Below are positions 1 to 6,747 of a DNA stretch of 12,295 nt, piece after piece. The DNA lies in the NCBI GenBank assembly GCA_002299005.1, contig DBMZ01000105.1:973-13267 (forward strand), in the 5' to 3' direction. The notes beneath the pieces were generated by a model. That model did not search any database and was not told the origin of the DNA. It saw nothing but the letters and a program-made list of their open reading frames with translations. The stretch is from Alphaproteobacteria bacterium UBA685. Its GTDB lineage: Bacteria; Pseudomonadota; Alphaproteobacteria; Puniceispirillales; Puniceispirillaceae. Numbering within the stretch: position 1 is the stretch's first letter; each line of letters starts with the position of its first letter. The position numbers and the translations under genes are program-made.

Positions 1-443
1 GCATCTGTCGGGATATCAGGGCTACCTTCAGGGTGGCCAGAGACACCAATCTTGCCAATGCCGTTACCTTGAATAAGGCCTGTTTCAAGGATATCCATCG
101 AGCTAGCAAAATCACCAACAGGCTTATCAACACCCCCGCCAATGATCAAAACCTCATCAACCGAAGCCTCTGCCTTCAACGCTTTTAAGATGCTATCAAG
201 CTGTGCTTTATCATGGATAGAGCGCGCGGCAATATGCGGGATAGGGTGCATGCCTTCATCGCGAAGACGCGCCGCAACCTTGGCAGTATCAGCCGGGTCA
301 GACCCTGGCAGGAACGTCACATTCACATCTGTACCAGCGGCAAGCGCATCACCAAATGACTCAACCTTCGTCGCACCAGCTGGTGTTACCTCGATTGACC
401 AATTCGCCCCTGCGCGCGCAATCTGCTCTCTTGTTGCTACCAT
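1..443 (-). CDS. Methylenetetrahydrofolate reductase family protein (C-terminal part outside window)
   Basis: This is an open frame running from an ATG at 443 leftwards off the window, with 147 complete codons and no stop. The start is preceded by AAGGA with 8 bases of spacing. The family reduces methylene-tetrahydrofolate to methyl-tetrahydrofolate in a flavin-bound TIM barrel, or runs in reverse in methyl-oxidising pathways. Visible correspondences to MetF are SIEVTP at 16-21 (MetF SFEFFPP, with the catalytic Glu as E18), VNVTFLPG at 40-47 (MetF VSVTYG), PHIAARS at 69-75 (MetF PHLTC) and a GGGVD segment ending at D106 in the place of MetF's RGD. GVSGHPEGSPDIP at 133-145 matches the usual A-x-PE-x-HP region. 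The match is to the fold and key positions, so this is a divergent lineage and not ordinary MetF. It is last in view of the corrinoid block. Family is fairly sure; the direction of the reaction is not known. Confidence 0.8.
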   Translation of the reverse strand, partial: MVATREQIARAGANWSIEVTPAGATKVESFGDALAAGTDVNVTFLPGSDPADTAKVAARLRDEGMHPIPHIAARSIHDKAQLDSILKALKAEASVDEVLIIGGGVDKPVGDFASSMDILETGLIQGNGIGKIGVSGHPEGSPDIPTD

Positions 444-635
444 CTTCTTTATCCTTACTAAGCTGATTTGCACGCGCCTATTCAGGCTGTCACAAACCAG
501 TTACGCTTAATCATATTGTTAGTTTTGACCCAAACGTCATGCCCCTAATCGCCTTGCATCGCCTCTCATCTGTCAATGAGCGACATCTTGACGGAAAGTC
601 GCTAGCGCATCGGCACACAACGAAAACCAGCCTTT

Positions 636-956
636 TTAAGAAGCGCCCTTCTCAAAGCCACCATTCTCAACCAATTCTTTGACCCGTGATGACGGGTAAT
701 CAGCCTCAAGCGTCTCAGATAATGTTTTTGCTTCTGCTTCCAGCTCATCTGAACATGCCACAGGCTCACCTTTGCGCCAATCAGCGAGGTAGTCATCTGT
801 TGATTCTGCCCCGCCACGCATGGCCGCCTCATCAATCGCCAGCGCAAAGCGGCGGTGAAGTTCAATTTTTGCCTGTTCACGCTTACGGCCGCGGCCTTTT
901 TCAGCGATTACCTGTGCGGGAATATCACGCCAATATAAGGTGGTAATTTGTGCCAT
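636..956 (-). CDS. Short 'virulence factor' family protein (PF13769-like) in the corrinoid/C1 block
   Basis: A soluble 106-residue protein of unknown biochemical role. Its N-terminus, with YWRDIPAQVI at 8-17, then a basic stretch (KGRGRKREQAK) and FALAIDEAAMRGGAESTDDYLADWR at about 37-61, is what I recognise from the small alphaproteobacterial proteins labelled 'virulence factor' after a domain of staphylococcal CvfC. The label says nothing reliable about function. It has no signal peptide, membrane segment or cysteine pair; the single Cys is near residue 68. It sits 80 bases downstream of the DUF1638 gene and 192 bases upstream of the reductase gene, all on the same strand, so an accessory role in corrinoid or folate methyl transfer is the natural inference. 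The start ATG at 956 has only a weak AGGG about 10 bases upstream. Confidence 0.75.
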   Translation of the reverse strand: MAQITTLYWRDIPAQVIAEKGRGRKREQAKIELHRRFALAIDEAAMRGGAESTDDYLADWRKGEPVACSDELEAEAKTLSETLEADYPSSRVKELVENGGFEKGAS

Positions 957-1036
957 CAGATCTATCCCTATTCATTCTCTCATTTTAAATGCTACGCGCT
1001 AAATCTCGCCCGCAACGATACTTATCTATGCGCGGC

Positions 1037-1639
1037 TTATTTATGCACGGCTGCCTGTCGCAAAAATGTGTTAAATTCGCCATAGCCTGTCAAACGATAC
1101 TCAAAGCGCAAGCCCAATTCAGCCGCACAATCTATCGCCTTGGCTTTTAATTTATCATCCTCAACCTGCGCCAAATATAAAAAACGCGTATAATGTTGGA
1201 AATACATATCACGCAATTCAGGATGCGCACGCAGGCCCATGCCTTTCATCACGATGCGTTCAAAATGGCGCACCATATAGTCTGTGACAAAAAACGTGCC
1301 TAATTCTGCTTCCATCTCATCATCAAATTGCGCCTTGCCCATATACATCTCATAACAATGCGGGCCCGCAATGCGTTCAACGTCTTCTTCGGCAAGCAGA
1401 ACGTCAATATCGCCGCCTGTGCCACAATCGCCATAGGCCACAATGATGGTGCGGTTTTTCTTTTTCAGATTTTTGATTTTTGTGCGCAGACCTGGCACGA
1501 TTTTCTCTGGCGTATTATGCCAAGACGCAGGAAGGCAGGTTAGCTCAACCTGCCCTTCTGGAAATTGTTCAATAAGCTCGACAAGCTCTTTGGCTAGCGC
1601 ACCGCAACCTAAAATCGTAAGGCCCGCAGACGCTGCCAT
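1037..1639 (-). CDS. DUF1638 family protein
   Basis: A 200-residue soluble protein that matches DUF1638 well. Features are LGCGALAKEL at 10-19, a Cys-containing LTCLPASWHNTPEKI at 33-47, AYGDCGTGGD at 68-77, RIAGPHCYEMYMG at 89-101 and TRFLYLAQ at 151-158. Four cysteines (C12, C35, C72, C95) lie in these conserved blocks, and with H41 and H94 they could bind a metal or cofactor; that is inference. Known members sit beside corrinoid methyltransferase genes in bacteria and methanogens. As I recall, but cannot check, one has been linked to B12-dependent methionine synthesis in Roseobacter-group bacteria. The gene starts 8 bases after the stop of the corrinoid protein gene, which suggests translational coupling. 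ATG at 1639 is chosen; an in-frame TTG directly before it (1642) is the alternative. No strong ribosome binding site is visible. Confidence 0.87.
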   Translation of the reverse strand: MAASAGLTILGCGALAKELVELIEQFPEGQVELTCLPASWHNTPEKIVPGLRTKIKNLKKKNRTIIVAYGDCGTGGDIDVLLAEEDVERIAGPHCYEMYMGKAQFDDEMEAELGTFFVTDYMVRHFERIVMKGMGLRAHPELRDMYFQHYTRFLYLAQVEDDKLKAKAIDCAAELGLRFEYRLTGYGEFNTFLRQAAVHK

Positions 1640-1647
1640 CAATCGGC

Positions 1648-2349
1648 CTAGCCAGCTGCCTGTGCAGCAAATTTCTTTGCGATAAGCTCTTTAGCTGTCT
1701 CAACAGCGACCGCCGCATCACGGCAATAAGCATCCGCGCCAACTGATTCGCCAAAGGCTTCGTTCAATGGCGCACCACCGACAAGCACGATATAATCATC
1801 GCGAATACCTTTTTCGATCATCGCATCAACAACGACCTTCATATAAGGCATGGTTGTTGTCAGCAAAGCGGACATGCCAAGGATATCTGGCTTATGCTCT
1901 TCAATCGCATCAAGGTAGTTTTCGACAGGGTTGTTGATACCAATATCAATCACATCGAAACCAGCCCCTTCAAGCATCATTGAGACAAGATTCTTGCCAA
2001 TATCATGGATATCGCCTTTGACTGTGCCAATAACGACCGTGCCAACACGCGGCGCACCTGTCTCAGCCAATAGCGGGCGCAGAACCGTCATGCCTGACTT
2101 CATCGCATTCGCCGCCATCAACACTTCTGGCACAAACAGGATACCATCGCGGAAATCAATCCCGACAATCGTCATACCTTCAACAAGCGCCTTTGTTAGG
2201 ACCTCATAAGGTGTCCACTTACGCTCAAGCAAGATATTCACGCCTTCAACGACTTCTTCTTGCATGCCATCATACAGATCATCATGCATCTGTTGCACAA
2301 GCTCTTCATCGTCCAATTCAGCTAGGATGATATCATCTTCGTCAGCCAT
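1648..2349 (-). CDS. Free-standing corrinoid (cobalamin-binding) methyl-carrier protein
   Basis: A 233-residue protein built like the B12-binding module of MetH and of MtbC/MttC-type corrinoid proteins. A helical cap domain covers about 15-95. The Rossmann-like domain covers about 102-225, with KGDIHDIGKN at 111-120 (H115 as the expected lower cobalt ligand in DxHxxG), MSALLTTTM at 159-167 (the SxL motif) and LVGGAPLNEAFG at 189-200 (the GG motif). No homocysteine, pterin or reactivation domain is attached, so partners must be separate proteins. The acidic first 30 residues are typical of the family. It carries a methyl group on Co(I)/Co(III) between a donor methyltransferase and an acceptor. 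It is first of the block and coupled to DUF1638. The start ATG at 2349 has GGGAG 7 bases upstream. Family is very sure; whether it serves methionine synthesis or demethylation of a methylated amine cannot be told from this window. Confidence 0.93.
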   Translation of the reverse strand: MADEDDIILAELDDEELVQQMHDDLYDGMQEEVVEGVNILLERKWTPYEVLTKALVEGMTIVGIDFRDGILFVPEVLMAANAMKSGMTVLRPLLAETGAPRVGTVVIGTVKGDIHDIGKNLVSMMLEGAGFDVIDIGINNPVENYLDAIEEHKPDILGMSALLTTTMPYMKVVVDAMIEKGIRDDYIVLVGGAPLNEAFGESVGADAYCRDAAVAVETAKELIAKKFAAQAAG

Positions 2350-2384
2350 GTTTAGCTCCCATCATGCAGGTCTTAACTTACCCA

Positions 2385-2414
2385 ATATAACGGCCCTGTT
2401 CTTAACGCTCGCAA
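2385..2414 (-). promoter_or_regulatory. Possible promoter of the corrinoid/DUF1638 block
   Basis: On the minus strand TTGCGA (2414-2409) and TTATAT (2390-2385) are separated by 18 bases and lie 35 bases upstream of the corrinoid protein start. Both boxes are imperfect and the assignment is tentative. The 209-base gap between yciB and this gene is long enough for a promoter, and I see no cobalamin-riboswitch-sized structure or rho-independent terminator in it. Confidence 0.25.
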
Positions 2415-2558
2415 TCTCTTACCAGCAGCAGTATCAGAAGGACCCCAATAAAACTCTTATCCCCCACCTAAATCATTTGTAAGGAGATGGCAAATCCCAC
2501 CTTTCGACTGATTCTAGTTTATCAGCGACATTTCCGCCCTATGGGATGAAAAAATGAC

Positions 2559-3119
2559 CTATTTTTCGGTCTCATCTATTTGATATTTCGTCAAAATAGG
2601 CACAGTGGCGACGGCGAATAAAAGCGATAGACCTGTGAGGCCAAAGACTTTGAAATTCACCCACGCATCTGTCGATAATGTGCGCCACGCAATCTCATTG
2701 GCAATCGCAGAGCTTGTGAACATAGCCATCCAAATATAAGTCATCTTGCGCCAGCCTTCATCATGCATCTTCATCGATTGCCCAAGCATCGCCTTTAGCG
2801 GGTTACGCCCCAAAAGCTGGCCCGCGCCAAGCACGATGGCAAATAAGGCCGAGATAACGGTTGGCTTGATTTTGATAAAGAACTCATCCTCGGTGACCAG
2901 CGTCAAAGTGCCAAAGAACACGACCGCCACACATCCCAAAGCAGGGACAAGCGGAATGCGCTTATCTAATTGCCATGATAGGCCAAGCGCGATAATCGTC
3001 GCCACCACAAGCACCGCTGTGCCATAGAAAATACCCGCGGTATAATTGGTGACGAAAAACAAAATCAATGGCCCAAATTCAAGCAATGGGCGTGATTTTC
3101 TAGCTGATTCCTGTGTCAT
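2559..3119 (-). CDS. yciB: YciB/IspZ family inner-membrane septation protein A
   Basis: A 186-residue integral membrane protein. Hydrophobic segments run at about 12-24, 28-49, 57-76, 87-105, 125-145 and 155-178. Family hallmarks are LLEFGPLILFFVTNY at 12-26, FIKIKPTVISALFA at 81-94, and the block with GWRKMTYIW at 122-130, NEIAWRTLST at 141-150 and WVNFKVFG at 153-160. In E. coli YciB takes part in cell-envelope synthesis and division and is about 180 residues long, so this copy is full length. It lies 41 bases downstream of dusA on the same strand and is probably co-transcribed. The start ATG at 3119 has only a weak GAAAG upstream. Identification rests on the whole set of motifs and is secure. 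Confidence 0.93.
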   Translation of the reverse strand: MTQESARKSRPLLEFGPLILFFVTNYTAGIFYGTAVLVVATIIALGLSWQLDKRIPLVPALGCVAVVFFGTLTLVTEDEFFIKIKPTVISALFAIVLGAGQLLGRNPLKAMLGQSMKMHDEGWRKMTYIWMAMFTSSAIANEIAWRTLSTDAWVNFKVFGLTGLSLLFAVATVPILTKYQIDETEK

Positions 3120-3160
3120 GATGTGACTTTCTGCTTTTGGTCAAATTAAGTCTATTTATC

Positions 3161-4180
3161 TTAGGCGGCCTGCCATTTGGCAATACGCTCTTCTATTTGA
3201 TAGGCGGCGGCGGCCAATTTACGCGCATCTGTCTCGCCCCGCAACTCTTCGCCTAGCACACGTCGCCACTGTCTTGCGCCGCTATTGCCATTATAAAGGC
3301 CCAACATATGGCGCGTTATGGCATGCATTTTCACCCCATCAGCGATTTGCGCGGCCGCATAATCCGCCATCTTTTCCATGACATCCACGCGGCTGACAGG
3401 CGCACGACCAAAGGCTGCCTCGCCAATCTCTGAGAGGATATAGGGCGTTTTATAAGCCGCGCGGCCTATCATCACCCCATCAAAGCGCGCCATCTCGGCG
3501 CAGGCGGTGTCTGTTGTGACAATACCGCCATTCAGATAAATCTCTAAATCAGGGCGTCTTTGCTTCAAGCGGTAAGCACGTTCATAATCAAGCGGCGGGA
3601 TATCACGATTTTCCTTTGGGCTCAGGCCAGAGAGCCACGCTTTACGCGCATGCAGATAGATGATTTTCACCCCGCTATCAGCAACCGCATCGACAAAGGT
3701 ATCAAGCCCTGCCTCTTCATCCATATCATCAATACCAATGCGGCATTTCACTGTCATAGGGATATCACTTGCGCCCATCATCGCCGTCATACAGCGCGCC
3801 ACAAGCTCTGGTTCTGCCATCAGGCAGGCACCAAACCGCCCTGATTGCACCCTATCCGAAGGACAGCCGACATTCAGGTTAATCTCATCAAAATGATAAG
3901 GTGCCACCGCCTCAACCGCGCGCGCCAATTTATCAGGGTGAGAGCTACCAAGCTGAAGCGCTAGCGGGTGTTCGCTTTCATCATGCGCACAAAACCGCTC
4001 AGCGCCGGCATGGATAATCGCATCTGCTGTGACCATCTCGGTAAAAAGCAACGCATCAGGGCTCAGCAAGCGGTGAAAGACCCGGCAGTGCCTATCCGTC
4101 CAATCCATCATCGGTGCCACAGACAGACGGCGGTCTATGCCATCTGCTGAGATGCCTTTGATTTTGTTGGATTCTTCCAC
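3161..4180 (-). CDS. dusA: tRNA-dihydrouridine synthase A (DusA)
   Basis: FMN- and NADPH-dependent reduction of uridines in the D-loop (U20/U20a in DusA) of tRNAs in the cytoplasm. The 339-residue length fits the family. The N-terminal TIM barrel shows VAPMMDWTDRHCR at 21-33, NLNVGCPSDRVQSGRFGACLM at 101-121 with the catalytic Cys C106, VKCRIGID at 144-151, the DusA-specific HARKAWLSGLSPKENR at 177-192, YLNGGI at 215-220 and VMIGRAAY at 236-243. The C-terminal helical tRNA-binding domain has HMLGLYNGNSGARQWR at 291-306. These long motifs distinguish DusA from DusB and DusC. The start is GTG at 4180, supported by GGAG 7 bases upstream; no ATG lies close by in frame. It leads the dusA-yciB pair and is divergent from the secreted EEP-fold gene. 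Confidence 0.95.
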   Translation of the reverse strand: MEESNKIKGISADGIDRRLSVAPMMDWTDRHCRVFHRLLSPDALLFTEMVTADAIIHAGAERFCAHDESEHPLALQLGSSHPDKLARAVEAVAPYHFDEINLNVGCPSDRVQSGRFGACLMAEPELVARCMTAMMGASDIPMTVKCRIGIDDMDEEAGLDTFVDAVADSGVKIIYLHARKAWLSGLSPKENRDIPPLDYERAYRLKQRRPDLEIYLNGGIVTTDTACAEMARFDGVMIGRAAYKTPYILSEIGEAAFGRAPVSRVDVMEKMADYAAAQIADGVKMHAITRHMLGLYNGNSGARQWRRVLGEELRGETDARKLAAAAYQIEERIAKWQAA

Positions 4181-4251
4181 TTATACGCTCCGCAATATCG
4201 AAGTTCATAATATTACTAGCATTTCCTATAGCTTGCTTATTGTCAAATGTC

Positions 4252-4285
4252 TGCAAAATTAGCAAAAACTCATATAATTCTTGCA
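4252..4285 (+). promoter_or_regulatory. Probable promoter of the secreted EEP-fold gene, with an overlapping imperfect inverted repeat
   Basis: A consensus TATAAT occurs at 4273-4278, 69 bases upstream of the ATG, in an AT-rich stretch (about 4196-4280) between the divergent dusA and this gene. The -35 region is poor: TCTGCA at 4250-4255 with 17 bases of spacing. TGCAA (4252-4256) and TTGCA (4281-4285), each with an AATT-like inner arm, form an imperfect inverted repeat that spans the -10 box and could be an operator. A TTGACA reads on the minus strand at 4246-4241 and could belong to the dusA promoter, but no good -10 follows it. Confidence 0.4.
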
Positions 4286-4347
4286 CTCATCCTGTGCGCG
4301 CTCTAGCTTCGTGCGGGATTAATAAACGCTATCTTCGAGGAGACCAC

Positions 4348-5301
4348 ATGATGAAGCGCTTTGGCATTTTGGCATTACCCCTATTAATGAGCTTTGAGGC
4401 ACATGCCCTCACATTTAAATCTGGCGGGTCTATTTCTGGCGGTGATAATGTTAAAATCACAGAAGACGTCATTGCCGCTTGTGCCAGTGATGCCTTCACC
4501 GCGCCTGTGACCGATACCATCCAAGCGATGTCTTTTAACATCCGCTATGACAATTCAGGTGATGGCAAAAATAAATGGGAATATCGCATCCCAAAGGTCA
4601 CCGCGATGTTTGATAAGCATGATGTCGATTTGGGCGGCCTGCAAGAAGTCTTGCACAACCAATTCACCACCCTGCAAGCGCTTATGCCGCAATATGAATT
4701 TGTCGGCGTTGGCCGCGATGATGGCAAGACAGAGGGCGAATATGCGCCGATTTTCTATCGCAAATCAGCGTTTGATCTCATCGACACAAAGACCGTGTGG
4801 CTAAGTGAGACGCCTGACGAGGTTGGCTCGCGTGGCTGGGATGCCGCCCTGCCGCGCATTACCACCTTTGCCACTTTGCGCCACAAATCATCAGATAAGC
4901 TTATCCTGTTAGGAAGCGCCCATTATGACCATCGCGGCAAAGGCGCGCGTGTCAAAAGCGGGGCCGTCATCCATGATTACATCACCAAGGCGCGTGAAGC
5001 CAATGACATTGAAATGGTCATCCTTACAGGTGATTTTAATGATATCCCGAATTCACAAACAACCAAGGCGATTGAAAATAAGAACTGCCTGTTTGATGCC
5101 AGACGTATGGCAAAGGAAAAGACAGGGCCTAATTCAACATGGAATGGCTTCCGTTCAGTCGCCGCCTATGAGCGCTGGGACTATGTCTTCACAAACCCGG
5201 CGACGCCTATTGTCAAACATGTGATTGATGACAGCAAAATTGATGGGCGCTTCCCGTCTGACCATCTGCCTGTGATTGTCTCACTAGGCGCGCCTCAATA
5301 A
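4348..5301 (+). CDS. Secreted endonuclease/exonuclease/phosphatase (EEP) fold hydrolase
   Basis: A 317-residue protein with a signal peptide: MMKR, a hydrophobic core to about residue 15, and a likely cut after AHA (20). It is therefore exported to the periplasm or outside. The EEP domain runs from about 58 to the end. Expected metal-site and catalytic positions are N64 (FNIRYDN), E100 (GLQEV), H192 (AHYDHRG), D229 and N231 (TGDFND), D278 (RWDYVF) and D305-H306 (SDHLPVIV). GRDDGKTEGEYAPIFY at 122-137 and WLSETPD with GWDAALPRI at 151-171 are typical of secreted bacterial members. Substrate (nucleic acid, phosphoester or sphingomyelin-like) cannot be told from sequence. Cys45 and Cys247 could form a disulfide. 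ATG 4348 is chosen over the longer open frame because GAGGAGA (4337-4343) precedes it and it opens the signal peptide; ATG 4351 is equally possible. The usual NTH of the NTHxDH motif reads SAH here. Confidence 0.88.
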   Translation: MMKRFGILALPLLMSFEAHALTFKSGGSISGGDNVKITEDVIAACASDAFTAPVTDTIQAMSFNIRYDNSGDGKNKWEYRIPKVTAMFDKHDVDLGGLQEVLHNQFTTLQALMPQYEFVGVGRDDGKTEGEYAPIFYRKSAFDLIDTKTVWLSETPDEVGSRGWDAALPRITTFATLRHKSSDKLILLGSAHYDHRGKGARVKSGAVIHDYITKAREANDIEMVILTGDFNDIPNSQTTKAIENKNCLFDARRMAKEKTGPNSTWNGFRSVAAYERWDYVFTNPATPIVKHVIDDSKIDGRFPSDHLPVIVSLGAPQ

Positions 5302-5325
5302 GCGCCTGTCAGATAAAGAGATAAA

Positions 5326-5358
5326 GGGTGCCGGATAAATAATCGCGGCACCTTTTTT
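5326..5358 (+). terminator. Intrinsic terminator of the EEP-fold gene
   Basis: GGTGCCG (5327-5333) pairs perfectly with CGGCACC (5346-5352), with one more G-U pair at the base (5326/5353) and a 12-base loop. Six T follow (5353-5358). It begins 25 bases after the stop codon and ends just before the stop of the converging HisD-family gene. Read on the minus strand the hairpin is followed only by a short T tract, so it works mainly on the plus strand. Confidence 0.88.
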
Positions 5359-5360
5359 AT

Positions 5361-6689
5361 TTACCCATCTTCATCCAAGATTTTTTGGCGCAGGGACGAG
5401 GCCGCATTCGCATGCGCATCAAAGCCTTCATAACGCGCAAATATCTCAGTCTTTGGGCCCATCTCAGCAAAGCCTTGCTTATTGACCATGCCAACAGAGC
5501 TCATCTTCATGAAATCCATCACGCCAAGCGGTGAGTGAATATGCGCCGCCGCAGATGTTGGCAGAACGCAATTCGGCCCCATCATGTAATTAGCCAATGA
5601 GCCCGCGGCATATTCGCCAAGCAACACTTCTGAGGCATGCAAGATATGCGGCAAATGCGCCTCGGCATCTTTGGACAAAATCTGGCAATGTTCCGGCGCG
5701 TAATCATTGATAAATTGATAGGCCTGCTCTTTATCTTTGGTCAAAACGATGCCGCCCCGTGGGCCCGCAAGCACCGCAGAGGCATAATCAACACGCTCTT
5801 CACTCATCTGCTCATAGAATGTCGGAATGGCTTTTCTTGCCTCTTCTGCCAGCTCTTTTGACCATGTGACCAAAAAGCCTGAACTGTCGGCGCCATGTTC
5901 TGACTCAATCAAAATATCAAGCGCGGCAAGACGCGGCGAGACACTCTCATCTGCCAGCACAATCACCTCTGATGGGCCCGCCGGCAAGCGTGAGCCAATC
6001 TCATCTGCCAACACTTTTTTGGCCGCGACAAACCAAGGGCTACCGGGCCCTTCGATTTTCAAACATTTCGGAATTGATTGCGTACCAAAGGCCGCCGCGG
6101 CAACCGCTAAGGGGCCGCCTGCACGGGCAACTTTTTTCACACCTGCCAGACGCGCGGCAACCAAAGTCGCGGGGTCAATTTCACCATCAGGGCCAGGCGG
6201 CGTTAGGATAATTGGCTCAATGACACCTGCGACAACCGCCGGAATAGCTGTCATCAAAGTGACAGACGGAAAAGAGCCCTTACCACGCGGCGAATAAAGC
6301 GCGACAGACTGCAGTGGCGTGGCGCGCTCCCCAACCTTGACGCCGTCTCTTATCTCGGTCCACCAAATATCTTGCGGCTTTTGCATCTCATGAAAGCGGC
6401 GAATATTATCGGCCGCATAGCGCAAGACCTCAATAAATTCATCATCCAGCGTCTCAAAAGCGGCCTCAAATTCAGCCTCAGTTGCAAGCAAAGCGGCAGG
6501 GTCAATATCTGCGCCGTCAAATTGCTTGATAAAGCGCGCAATGGCCGCATCACCTTCTTGGCGCACAGCCTCGATAACGGGGGTGACTTTCTCGATATAA
6601 TCGGACAGATCATCCTCAGCACGCAGGCATAATTTTGCACGCTCAGACCTGCTAAGGGCGTCATAATCATAAAGGGCGATGTCTCTCAT
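5361..6689 (-). CDS. Histidinol dehydrogenase family protein (HisD-like, substrate uncertain)
   Basis: A full-length (442-residue) member of the NAD-dependent histidinol dehydrogenase family. Conserved parts are PSVTLMTAIPAVVAG at 141-155, FGTQSIPK at 201-208, KIEGPG at 211-216, LPAGPSEVIVLAD at 235-247, ESEHGADS at 262-269, YAPEHCQIL at 330-338 and GPNCVLPTS at 371-379. By alignment to E. coli HisD by eye, the catalytic pair E326/H327 is kept (E333/H334), as are zinc ligands H262 (H265) and H419 (H426). Zinc ligand Q259 is E262, D360 is N367 and H367 is C374. The usual GGAQA is GGPLA and PGG is PRG. This may be a paralogue acting on another alcohol, as HpsN does on sulfopropanediol, or a divergent true HisD. 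No other his gene is in view. It follows the DUF1491 gene by 58 bases on the same strand. The start ATG at 6689 has a weak AGGT upstream. Confidence 0.85.
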   Translation of the reverse strand: MRDIALYDYDALSRSERAKLCLRAEDDLSDYIEKVTPVIEAVRQEGDAAIARFIKQFDGADIDPAALLATEAEFEAAFETLDDEFIEVLRYAADNIRRFHEMQKPQDIWWTEIRDGVKVGERATPLQSVALYSPRGKGSFPSVTLMTAIPAVVAGVIEPIILTPPGPDGEIDPATLVAARLAGVKKVARAGGPLAVAAAAFGTQSIPKCLKIEGPGSPWFVAAKKVLADEIGSRLPAGPSEVIVLADESVSPRLAALDILIESEHGADSSGFLVTWSKELAEEARKAIPTFYEQMSEERVDYASAVLAGPRGGIVLTKDKEQAYQFINDYAPEHCQILSKDAEAHLPHILHASEVLLGEYAAGSLANYMMGPNCVLPTSAAAHIHSPLGVMDFMKMSSVGMVNKQGFAEMGPKTEIFARYEGFDAHANAASSLRQKILDEDG

Positions 6690-6747
6690 CAGCGCATACC
6701 TGCTAGTAAGGGGGTGTTTGTTTGGCTCTTGCTACTTGTCGCTCTAT

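Noticed and set aside
142..510. Plus-strand open frame of 122 codons
   Set aside because: It is the antisense shadow of the MTHFR-family gene and reads past its start; low-complexity Ser/Ala composition, no recognisable motif.
444..635. Possible separate promoter for the MTHFR-family gene (TTGACA on the minus strand at 576-571)
   Set aside because: No acceptable -10 box is found at 16-19 bases; the 192-base gap may hold a promoter but the sequence does not show one.
2350..2558. Possible cobalamin riboswitch ahead of the corrinoid gene
   Set aside because: The 209-base gap shows no B12-box-like element or suitable structure that I can recognise.
4240..4347. 36-codon N-terminal extension of the EEP-fold gene
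   Set aside because: It has no ribosome binding site, would bury the signal peptide inside the protein and overlaps the probable promoter; GAGGAGA before 4348 decides the later start.
5827..6297. Plus-strand open frame of 156 codons
   Set aside because: It lies wholly inside the HisD-family gene on the opposite strand, which has clear family motifs; the frame mirrors its codon usage.
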